Origin: Candidatus Adiutrix sp.
GTDB taxonomy: Bacteria > Desulfobacterota > Desulfarculia > Adiutricales > Adiutricaceae
Length of the DNA: 8,050 bases
Direction of reading: 5' to 3'
NCBI GenBank assembly: GCA_031283395.1
Contig: JAITBV010000164.1
Location: 1-8,050, forward strand
Made by a program: the position numbers and the translations under genes. Under the pieces are notes generated by a model. It was given only the letters and a program-made list of their open reading frames with translations. It did not search any database and was not told where the DNA came from. This document shows, piece after piece, positions 1 to 6,288 of this stretch; position 1 is the stretch's first letter, and every line of letters begins with the position of its first letter.

Positions 1-2
1 AG

Positions 3-1223
3 GTGCACCACCAGGACGGTCTGGCCGGTCCTGGGGTCGGTCTCGTAGCGGACCGTGGTTTCCGACTGGTAGCTGTTGTTGGCCATGGCGGCCGAGGCAT
101 AAAGGGTCGGGTCGGCGCTGGTGGTGTAGCGGATGCCCACCTTGTTGCCCAGGGGCCCTTGGGTGGTGGCCTGGAAGATGATGTTGGGGTCGCTCTGGCT
201 CGGGGGGGAGTAGGGAAAGGCGACCGTGGCCGTGGCATAGCCCAAGGGGGTGATGACGCTCCGGCCGTCCACCTGGTAGGGCTCGCCCACAGTCAGGGGC
301 GTGCATCTCATCAGATCGACCACTCCGTCCCCGCCTTCGTGGTAGTTGGCCAGGTCGGCCAGCACCAATTGGCTGGCCTGGGGATGGTTGTTGACGGCCT
401 CCATGACCTCTTTGGCCGTGCTGAGCACCCGGCCCTGGGCATCGGTGCGCAGGGTGACGCAGATATTCCAGGGGTTGGGGCCCACCGTGACCGTGGTGGC
501 CGGGTTGGGGTGGCTGCCGGGGTCGGGCAGTTGGTATTCCACGCGCAGGTCGTTGCCCCAGGTGCCCTGGTAGCGGGCGGTGAAGACCAGGTCGTTGGCC
601 TTGCCGGGGAGGCTGGTGGTCAGGGAGGCATGGCCCAGGAAGGCGTTGTGGAACATTTCCCCGGTCTGGTATTCGCCGGCCGCGAAGGTCTGGGGCGGGC
701 CCCAGGTCTTACCCCCGTCCTGGGAGACCCGGAAGAGGGCCGGCTGGTCGTAGCCGTCGGTGAGATAGGTGCGGGGATGGGCGAAATTGATGCGGCCGTC
801 GCCGGAATTGCCGTCGGCCAGGCTGACCTCGAAGATGGAGCCTATGAGGCGCTGGGCCTCCTGGCCGGTCAGGGTGGAACCGTCCGCCTTTTTGACCAGG
901 CAGCCGGCGGCAAAGGCCGGATCGCCGTTGATCATGGCCTTGACGTCGTTGGCCTTGGTGGTGACTGCGGCGGCGATGGCCTTTTCGTGGGCCGTTATCC
1001 TGTCGCCGGTTTCCAATAAGGTCTTGGCGAATACTTCGTTGTAGATGTTCCGGTCGCCTCCGGCGAGGACAGTGACCAGGCCGGTGGTCTCGTTGAACAC
1101 CAGTTGCGGCTCCGGGCTGAGGGTCATGGGGTCGGTGGGGATGACGTATTGGACCGACAGGGCGTTGCCGGCCTCGCCGACATAGGAGTTGCCGTTGTTT
1201 CGCACCGACCAGATCAGGTCGTT
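3..1223 (-). repeat. Shared ~90-100 residue module, three copies in FlgL
   Basis: Copies lie at 906-1223 (residues 640-745), 321-596 (849-940) and 3-191 (984 onward, cut by the edge). The best copy opens NDLVFTARYQGTWGNDLRVE, continues with YQLPDP, ICVTLRTDAQGRVLSTAKEV and closes with QLVLADL. The first opens NDLIWSVRN, has GNALSVQYVIP, and later ANDVKAMINGDPAFA after an insertion. The third opens DPNIIFQATTQGPLGNKVGI. The pattern is a strand with NxxxF, a Gly turn, a strand ending in Y, a variable stretch, a strand ending TD-x-x-G, then a helix with V-x-x-x-(I/V)N. The same pattern occurs in FlgK. Confidence 0.7.
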
Positions 1224-3140
1224 CTGGGTGCCGCGCGGGCTTAGGGTGGCGTGGGCCAGGGTGTAGGGTTCGCTGGGGTCCAGGGAGAGCCAGTTGGCCG
1301 AGGGCTGGAAGATGAGGTTTCCGCCGGCGAGGGCCGAGGCCGTGAAGATCCGGTTGCCGGTGGCGGGGTCGATCAGGTTATTTACGGCGACGGCCACGGC
1401 CGAGGCCGTGGCGAAGAAGTCGCCCTGACCTAAGGGGTCGTTTTCCCGGGGCAGATAGACCGTGACCTGTCCGTTTTTGATCTCCGCGCGGATCTCCGTG
1501 TCATTGAAGGTGGTGGACCCGGGCCCGACCAGGCCGTTGCCGGTGTTGGGCGGCGAGTCGGTCAATGTGAAGAAGTAGCTCCACTGGGATATGGGCCGGG
1601 CGAGGGGATCGGCCGAGGCTTTCAGCCAGCCTTTGCCAAAAGGCAGGCAGCCGAAGGCTGACAAAGCCGAATTCCAGCCCTCGTCCGAGGCCAGAACATC
1701 CATTGCCGTTAGGACCGCCGTGGCCGAAGTCACCGAGGCCGGCGGTTCGCCGCCATCGGTCATCAGGGTGACGGTGATGACCCCGGAATTATAGAAGGCC
1801 GTGGCCGCGGGCACGGCCGCGGCTGCGGCCGAAGCCGCGCTGTGGACCTGGAAGGCGATGGCGGCCTCCTGGGCGCAGACGATGGCTGTGGGGATGTCCG
1901 CGTTGGCGGCCAGGGCCTCGTTGAAGGCCTGGGGGCAGAACAGGCCGGCGGCGGCGGAGGCGTAGGCCGCGGCAATGGCGCTGGCCAGTGATTGGGGCGG
2001 TATGCCGGGTGCTCTGCCGGTGAGGACGTCGACATAGGTCTGGTAGTCAAATAGGCCGGCGTTGATGGCGCTGATGTAGCCCACAGCAATGGCATTGGCG
2101 CTGTTCAGGGCCAGAGGAGGGAGGAGGGCGTCATTGAAGGCCTGGGCGCTGAACAGGCCGGCCGTGGCGGCCAAGGCGCTGGCGTAGGCCGCGGCCGAGG
2201 CCGCGGAGGCGGCGGCGGCCCGGGCCGTTTCCCAGGATTCGCCCAGGACGTAGTTGACCGTGACCGGACCGTCATAGGGCGGTTGGGTATGATTGGCCAG
2301 GACGTAGGCCAGGGCCTCCGCCGAATAGCTCAAGCCGTTGTCCCGCCCGGCCGAACCCGTGGTGGTCTGGTTGGCCGTGCCGGCCACGAAGCGGACCTGG
2401 TAACCATTGTAGCGCGGGTCGGTGGTCTTAAGGCTCAGGCTGTAGGATTCCCAGCTCATGGGGCTCCCGGTGCCGACCGCTCCCCCGGTGATCGTGGTCC
2501 CGGCCAGTTTGGAAGTGGTGGCGAACCAGCGGGAATCCAGGCCGCCGGCCCGGACGACCTCGATGAGGAAATCCTGGCTCTGGACCGGCAGGTCCGGCCG
2601 GTTGTTGAAAACCGGGTTGCCGTAGTTCAGGACCTTGCCGGTCCAAGCCGTGGAATTCTGGCAGCCGGTCTTGACCTTCTGGGCCTCGACCTGGGCGGCG
2701 AAGGATTGAGTGGTCACCTTCTGGCCGGAGAATATGTAGGTGTCGCCTATCTTGGTGTTGCCGTTCTGGAGAAGTTGCAGGAACAGGCCTTCGACCTCTG
2801 TGAGGATGGCCTCGCGCTGGGCCGCGCTGTAGGTGTCGGTGGAACCCTGTTCGGCCAGGGTGTAGATCTGGTCCAGGACCTCCTTGATGCTCTGGGCGGC
2901 GTTGCCCGATTCGGACAGCCAGAGGTCGGAGACGGCCACGTTGGTGCGGTATTGGGTGATGGCCGAGAGGGTCGAGCGGGTGCCCAGCACCCGGGCCGCC
3001 CCGGTGGGGTCGTCCGAGGGGGAGTTGATGCGCCTTTCCGAAGCCGCCTTATTGGTGAGCTGGGCGATGCGGTAACTGATGAGGCCCAGATTGTCGTTGA
3101 TATTGCGGTAGGTGGCGCGATGCGCGGTGCGGTAGATCAT
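3..3140 (-). CDS. flgL: Giant flagellar hook-associated protein 3 FlgL (3' end missing)
   Basis: FlgL is the second hook-filament junction protein, exported by the flagellar apparatus. The frame is open for 1046 codons from ATG 3140 to the left edge without a stop; common FlgL proteins are about 300-500 residues. The N-terminus is typical of FlgL/flagellin: RRINSPSDDPTGAARVLGTR at 36-55, the long helix to ~125, then GDTYIFSG at 132-139. After that the protein is mostly inserted domains: a region at 140-300, an alanine-rich insert at ~303-450 with three tandem repeats, and shared modules at about 640-745, 849-940 and 984 onward. An Asp-box SQDGGKTW lies at 806-813. The C-terminal flagellin-like helix is not in view and must lie to the left. 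Seven cysteines (160, 402, 422, 498, 747, 894, 946) are unusual for this protein class. GGGG at 3150-3147, preceded by six A, is the ribosome site; the flgK coding sequence ends 19 bases upstream. Confidence 0.93.
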   Translation of the reverse strand, partial: MIYRTAHRATYRNINDNLGLISYRIAQLTNKAASERRINSPSDDPTGAARVLGTRSTLSAITQYRTNVAVSDLWLSESGNAAQSIKEVLDQIYTLAEQGSTDTYSAAQREAILTEVEGLFLQLLQNGNTKIGDTYIFSGQKVTTQSFAAQVEAQKVKTGCQNSTAWTGKVLNYGNPVFNNRPDLPVQSQDFLIEVVRAGGLDSRWFATTSKLAGTTITGGAVGTGSPMSWESYSLSLKTTDPRYNGYQVRFVAGTANQTTTGSAGRDNGLSYSAEALAYVLANHTQPPYDGPVTVNYVLGESWETARAAAASAASAAAYASALAATAGLFSAQAFNDALLPPLALNSANAIAVGYISAINAGLFDYQTYVDVLTGRAPGIPPQSLASAIAAAYASAAAGLFCPQAFNEALAANADIPTAIVCAQEAAIAFQVHSAASAAAAAVPAATAFYNSGVITVTLMTDGGEPPASVTSATAVLTAMDVLASDEGWNSALSAFGCLPFGKGWLKASADPLARPISQWSYFFTLTDSPPNTGNGLVGPGSTTFNDTEIRAEIKNGQVTVYLPRENDPLGQGDFFATASAVAVAVNNLIDPATGNRIFTASALAGGNLIFQPSANWLSLDPSEPYTLAHATLSPRGTQNDLIWSVRNNGNSYVGEAGNALSVQYVIPTDPMTLSPEPQLVFNETTGLVTVLAGGDRNIYNEVFAKTLLETGDRITAHEKAIAAAVTTKANDVKAMINGDPAFAAGCLVKKADGSTLTGQEAQRLIGSIFEVSLADGNSGDGRINFAHPRTYLTDGYDQPALFRVSQDGGKTWGPPQTFAAGEYQTGEMFHNAFLGHASLTTSLPGKANDLVFTARYQGTWGNDLRVEYQLPDPGSHPNPATTVTVGPNPWNICVTLRTDAQGRVLSTAKEVMEAVNNHPQASQLVLADLANYHEGGDGVVDLMRCTPLTVGEPYQVDGRSVITPLGYATATVAFPYSPPSQSDPNIIFQATTQGPLGNKVGIRYTTSADPTLYASAAMANNSYQSETTVRYETDPRTGQTVLVVH
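1890..2207 (-). repeat. Three tandem 36-38 residue repeats in alanine-rich insert of FlgL
   Basis: Within flgL, three copies follow one another with tyrosines at residues 319, 355 and 393 as anchors (108 and 114 bases apart). Copy 1 reads AAYASALAATAGLFSAQAFN, copy 2 GYISAINAGLFDYQTYVDVL, copy 3 AAYASAAAGLFCPQAFNEAL. The common core is (A/G)Y-x-S-A...AGLF-x-x-Q-x-(F/Y)-x-x-x-L. Copies 1 and 3 are also close at DNA level (the plus strand shares TTGAAGGCCTGGG near 2134 and 1921, and GGCGTAGGCCGCGGC-like ends). This suggests duplication, with the middle copy more diverged. Helical, surface-exposed structure is likely; function unknown. Confidence 0.8.
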
Positions 3141-3146
3141 GGCCGG

Positions 3147-3156
3147 CCCCTTTTTT
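3147..3156 (-). promoter_or_regulatory. Ribosome binding site of flgL
   Basis: AAAAAAGGGG in the 19-base flgK-flgL gap ends 6 bases before ATG 3140. It is the only plausible ribosome site in the gap, and no promoter fits there. Confidence 0.65.
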
Positions 3157-3159
3157 GCT

Positions 3160-3456
3160 CTATTTCATGGCCAGAATGGTTTGCATCATTTCGTCCACGG
3201 TCGAGATCATCTTGGCCGAAGCCTGATACATATACTGAAAGCGCAGCACATCGGCCAGCTCTTCGTCTATGTTGACCCCGGCCAGCCTGTCCTGGCGGTC
3301 CTGCAGCTCGCTCATGACCCCGTAGGCGAAGTCGTATTCCGTGGTCGCGGCCCGGCTTTCGGCGCCGAGTTCGGCGTAGAGGGTGTTGAAGGCCATGCCC
3401 AGAGTGGAGGAGCTGAGGTTGTAGAAGCTGAAGGACTGGTCTTTCAGGCCGGCATA
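3160..3456 (-). pseudogene. flgK: Displaced 3' part of flgK (C-terminal D0/D1 helices)
   Basis: This 98-residue stretch completes FlgK but lies in the -1 frame relative to the main reading frame. It begins about YAGLKDQSFSFYNLSSST and contains FNTLYAELGAESRAATTEYD, the LQDRQDRLAGVNIDEELADV segment and LRFQYMYQASAKMISTVDEM, ending ILAMK. That is the classic C-terminal motif of FlgK/FlgE axial proteins (VNIDEE, QxxYQASAK, STxDEM), needed for packing in the axial core, for export and for FlgN binding. There is no independent start with a good ribosome site; the Met at 3396 is internal and its upstream codons are still conserved FlgK sequence. The main frame reads GSNENALA just before the break and this frame resumes at Y/A-GLK, so a single base appears to be missing near 3451-3465. 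It could be a sequencing or assembly error or a true mutation. Confidence 0.85.
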
Positions 3457-5759
3457 GCCAAGGCGTTCTCGTTGGAGCCGGGGGCCCGGAATCCGTCGGG
3501 GTCCACGGCCCCGGCCCCCAGGAGCCTGGGGTTGCGCAATACTTCCTGGTTGACGGCGATGGTGGAGCTGGAAGTGCCGGCGAAGAGATTGTTCAGGCCC
3601 AGCACGGCCAAGGCCCCGGAGGTGTCGCGGCCGAAGCCGAACTGGATGCCGTCATCGGCGATGAGGCGGATATTCTGGTGGCCGTCATGGTCGGAGATGA
3701 TTTCGGCCCGGAGCCCGGGAATGCCGCTGACGAGGTCTGTGCCGATGCGGTCGACCACGTCCTTTAAGGTATCGGTGGGATCGACGGTGACGCGGTAAAC
3801 CTGGGGAATGAGGCCGCCCTCGCCGTCGGGCTGGTAGGTGACGAGCTCAAAGTAGCCGCTGCGGTCGAGATAGGTTTCATTCATTGGCTCGACCAGGCCC
3901 CGGCCGTATTGGTCGCCCGGAGTCTGGGCCAGGACCAGGTTGCGGGTCTCGGAGTCGCGGTTGATGAGGTCGACGATATCGGCGGCGGTGGTGGTCACGT
4001 TGCCGTTCTGGTCCGTGGCCAGGCGGACCACGATACGGCTGGAGCCGTCGAAGTCGGTGTAAACATCGACGCTCAGAGGGGAATTGGTCAGGACCTCGCC
4101 GGTATGGATCGGGTCCCGGGGCAGGGCGTATTCAATGGATATTTTTTCACCGGCGGCCCCGGGGTCCAGGGCGGTGAAGACCACGTTGTTGTCGGTATGC
4201 TTCAGGGTCGTGGTTAGGCTGGCGTATTCCTCGCCATAGCTCAAATGCCTGCCCTGGGCGGCCATTTCGGCCAGGGTGCGGTTAAGGCGCTGGAACTGGG
4301 CGGGCCCCGGGGGTACGGAATCGGCGCCGGCCGGGAACTGGATCCGTCCGTCCCAGTTGTTGTCCGGCGCGGCTTGGGCGGCCAGGAGATCGCCTATCTG
4401 GATGACGGAGGAGGTGCTGCGGGGGGGCAGGGTGGCCGAGCCCAACGTGGTGGTGCGGTTTTCGTTGATGTGCCGGACCACGTCCTCGGCCGTGGCGGTG
4501 ATGTTGCCTCGCCCGTCCGTGGGCAGGACTATGGTCACTTCCCACTTCTGGACCTTGGGATCGTCATTCCAGAACACGGTGGATGTTATCTTGTTGGTGT
4601 GGCTTTCGCCCTTGACGAAGCGCACGGAGATGTTTTCCGGGTCGGCCTGGGCCAAGTAAGGTTCCCGGCTGTCGAGGTGGGGGACCAGGGCGGAGAGCTT
4701 CAGATCGTTGTCGCGGCCGGGGAATTCGAAGGTGAAGGCCGGAACGTTGGAAATCGGGTTGTTGGCGATGGTATCGGTGTAGAGGTCCAGGCCCACGCCC
4801 TGGGCGTGCTGGTGGTTGACCTGAAAAATAAGGTTATCCACGAATGATTCGAATTTTATGTAGAGGTCCTTGAGGGTCTTGTCGCGGAATTCCAGCCAGC
4901 CGCCCAGGGCCCCGCCGTTGATTTTGCGGGTGACGTCTTCAGGCCAGGGCGGTGAGGTGCGGCGGTTGTTGGCGATGATGCGCAGGTCGCCCGAGCTGTC
5001 CCGGGACACGCCGACCTCGTAGACCGAGGTGTCGGCCACCAGGCAGGGGCCGTCCTTGAAGGTTATGTTGACGGCCCCGGTCAAGGGGTCTTCCCAGAAG
5101 TCATAGTCGATTATTTCACCCAGTTGGAACATGAGGGCGTCCCGGGAGTCGCGCAGGCTGTTGGCCTCCTGCCGCCGGGCGGGGTCCTCCAGCACCATTA
5201 TCTGGTGGTTTAGTTTGGCGATGGCGCCTATGATGAGGTTGATGTTGTCCGCGGCCTCCGCCACGCGGCCGTTTAAGTCCTGCCTTAAACCGTCGAGATC
5301 CGACCGGCGCTGGGCCACCTGCTTGGCCAGGGTATCCACCAGGTGGACCAGTTCGGCCCGGGTGGGGTCCAGCTCGGCGGCGTCGGCCAGGCTTTCCCAA
5401 CTGGCGAAAAAGGAGTTGAGAGCCGCGTTGATGCCGTTGCCGTCACTTTCATTGAAATAGACTTCCAGGGTGTCGAGGCCGTCTTTCCGGGCCGCGGCCG
5501 AACCCAGTTCAAAATTTTTGGTGATCAGGCTGCGGGTCAGGAACTGGTCGTGGTAGCGGGTGATGTTCTGGGCTGAGACCCCGGTGCCCATCGCCCCCCA
5601 GCGGCCGTGCCGCCAGGTGGCCAGGTTTTCCAGGTTGATCCGCTGGCGGGAATAGCCGGGCGTGTTGACGTTGGCGATATTGTTGCTGACCACTTCCAGG
5701 GCGGCCTGGGACAGGTTCAGACCGGTCAGGGCCACATAGAGACTGGAGGAAACGCCCAC
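3444..5759 (-). CDS. flgK: Flagellar hook-associated protein 1 FlgK (main frame; C-terminus lost to frameshift)
   Basis: FlgK is the first junction protein between hook and filament, exported outside the cell. The N-terminus is diagnostic: SSSLYVALTGLNLSQAALEV then VSNNIANVNTPGYSRQR at residues 24-40, followed by the helical region and GGALGGWLEFRDKTLKDLY at 282-300 with VNHQHAQG at 314-321. Residues ~330-630 form an enlarged variable region with two copies of a module also found in the neighbouring FlgL. Residues ~637-735 (RFGFGRDTSGA-like block, actually FGFGRDTSGALAVLGLNNLF at 707-726) match the domain preceding the C-terminus in related FlgK proteins. The frame stops at 771 residues, just after GSNENALA, where the family continues into the D0/D1 helices. 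Those are encoded in the -1 frame immediately downstream, so the restored protein would be about 865 residues, against 547 in Salmonella-type FlgK. The start is GTG 5759, with GGAGG 6 bases upstream overlapping the flgN stop. One cysteine, C239. Confidence 0.95.
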   Translation of the reverse strand: MGVSSSLYVALTGLNLSQAALEVVSNNIANVNTPGYSRQRINLENLATWRHGRWGAMGTGVSAQNITRYHDQFLTRSLITKNFELGSAAARKDGLDTLEVYFNESDGNGINAALNSFFASWESLADAAELDPTRAELVHLVDTLAKQVAQRRSDLDGLRQDLNGRVAEAADNINLIIGAIAKLNHQIMVLEDPARRQEANSLRDSRDALMFQLGEIIDYDFWEDPLTGAVNITFKDGPCLVADTSVYEVGVSRDSSGDLRIIANNRRTSPPWPEDVTRKINGGALGGWLEFRDKTLKDLYIKFESFVDNLIFQVNHQHAQGVGLDLYTDTIANNPISNVPAFTFEFPGRDNDLKLSALVPHLDSREPYLAQADPENISVRFVKGESHTNKITSTVFWNDDPKVQKWEVTIVLPTDGRGNITATAEDVVRHINENRTTTLGSATLPPRSTSSVIQIGDLLAAQAAPDNNWDGRIQFPAGADSVPPGPAQFQRLNRTLAEMAAQGRHLSYGEEYASLTTTLKHTDNNVVFTALDPGAAGEKISIEYALPRDPIHTGEVLTNSPLSVDVYTDFDGSSRIVVRLATDQNGNVTTTAADIVDLINRDSETRNLVLAQTPGDQYGRGLVEPMNETYLDRSGYFELVTYQPDGEGGLIPQVYRVTVDPTDTLKDVVDRIGTDLVSGIPGLRAEIISDHDGHQNIRLIADDGIQFGFGRDTSGALAVLGLNNLFAGTSSSTIAVNQEVLRNPRLLGAGAVDPDGFRAPGSNENALAMPA
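3900..4712 (-). repeat. Shared ~90-100 residue module, two copies in FlgK
   Basis: Copy A is at 4410-4712 (residues 350-450): it opens DNDLKLSALVPH, has ENISVRFVKG, then EVTIVLPTDGRGNITATAED and VVRHINENR. Copy B is at 3900-4199 (521-620): it opens DNNVVFTALDPGAAGEKISI, has EYALP, then IVVRLATDQNGNVTTTAADI, VDLINRD and NLVLAQ. The two align with each other and with the copies in FlgL, especially the TD-x-x-G-x-(I/V)-T-(A/T)-TA-(E/A)-D-(V/I) segment. Both lie in the outward-facing variable region between the conserved FlgK halves. Confidence 0.72.
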
Positions 5760-5760
5760 T

Positions 5761-6273
5761 TCACACCTCCCGGGACAGCTTGACCGGGAGGCTGGGCCGC
5801 TTTTCGCCCTGGCCTCCGCCGCTGCTGTAGCCTTCGCCCCGGAGCTGGCTGGCCCCGGTCAGGATATCTATGGATTCGTTGATCAGGCGCAGGCTTTCCG
5901 CAATGAAAGCCTCGCTGGCCTCGTTTTCCCGCAGGATGATGTTTTTGAGCCGGGCCAGATGCCGGGATCCCTCGCTTAAGCGGTCCCGCCAGGGCTGGGG
6001 CAGACGGGCCGCCAGGTCGGCCAGGAGTGGCGGAGGGTCCGGGGGCAGGCTTAAGGCCAGGGCCGTTTCACTGATCGCCGCTTCCAGTTCCTTGATATGG
6101 GCCTGGATATCCAGCCCCAGTTCCTCCTTGCGCTTGGAAGAGGCCCAGAGGCCTTCCAGGTCCAGGGCCAGAAGGAGCTTTTTTTCTTCGGCCAGGTAGT
6201 CCACCAGGGCCTGATAGCGTTCCAGGTGCTCGTCCAGAAGCGTCGTGAGCTCATGTATCAGCCGGGTATCCAT
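5761..6273 (-). CDS. flgN: FlgN-family flagellar export chaperone
   Basis: FlgN proteins are small cytoplasmic chaperones that bind the C-terminal helices of FlgK and FlgL and deliver them to the flagellar type III export gate. The product is about 170 residues, slightly longer than the usual 140-160, and almost entirely helical and charged. It starts with a helix around LIHELTTLLDEHLERYQALV, then EEKKLLLALDLEGLWASSKRKEEL, the family pattern of a long helix, a short loop and a second long helix. It ends in a Gly/Ser-rich tail. Sequence conservation in this family is weak, so the call also rests on position directly before flgK and flgL. Two in-frame ATGs (6279 and 6273) exist. AGAGG (6284-6280) abuts the first and is 6 bases from the second, so 6273 is preferred. 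The TGA stop is one base from the flgK start, consistent with translational coupling. Confidence 0.85.
   Translation of the reverse strand: MDTRLIHELTTLLDEHLERYQALVDYLAEEKKLLLALDLEGLWASSKRKEELGLDIQAHIKELEAAISETALALSLPPDPPPLLADLAARLPQPWRDRLSEGSRHLARLKNIILRENEASEAFIAESLRLINESIDILTGASQLRGEGYSSGGGQGEKRPSLPVKLSREV
5764..5771 (-). promoter_or_regulatory. Ribosome binding site of flgK, overlapping the end of flgN
   Basis: GGGAGGTG lies inside the last codons of flgN, with the GGAGG core 6 bases before the GTG start at 5759. The flgN stop TGA falls between the two, an arrangement typical of translational coupling between a chaperone and its client. Confidence 0.8.
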
Positions 6274-6279
6274 GATCAT

Positions 6280-6284
6280 CCTCT
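6280..6284 (-). promoter_or_regulatory. Ribosome binding site of flgN
   Basis: AGAGG lies 6 bases before ATG 6273 and directly abuts ATG 6279. The spacing matches the other genes in the operon and favours 6273 as the start. Confidence 0.7.
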
Positions 6285-6288
6285 CTTT

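Noticed and set aside
3..1019. Long plus-strand open frame (338 codons)
   Set aside because: It is antisense to flgL, rich in Gly/Val/Ala in the way GC-rich antisense frames are, has no ribosome site and resembles no family. The minus strand is clearly coding.
1393..1412. Near-perfect palindrome GCCACGGC-CGAG-GCCGTGGC
   Set aside because: It encodes ATASAVA in flgL and follows from repeated GCC/ACG/TCG/GTG codons; several similar GC palindromes occur in Ala-rich parts, so no special element is needed.
1763..2095. Minus-strand frame of 110 codons (Pro/Arg/Ser-rich)
   Set aside because: It lies wholly inside flgL in another frame; the composition is that of a shifted Ala/Gly-rich coding sequence.
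3141..3159. Separate promoter or terminator between flgK and flgL
   Set aside because: The gap is 19 bases and holds only the flgL ribosome site; the six-A run belongs to it and no hairpin is adjacent.
2283..3275. Plus-strand open frame of 330 codons
   Set aside because: It crosses the flgL start and the end of flgK on the opposite strand, with shadow-like composition and no recognisable motif.
3441..3470. Programmed -1 frameshift in flgK
   Set aside because: The geometry would fit a -1 shift, but no X-XXY-YYZ slippery site is present, FlgK is not known to use recoding, and loss of one base restores the family motif more simply.
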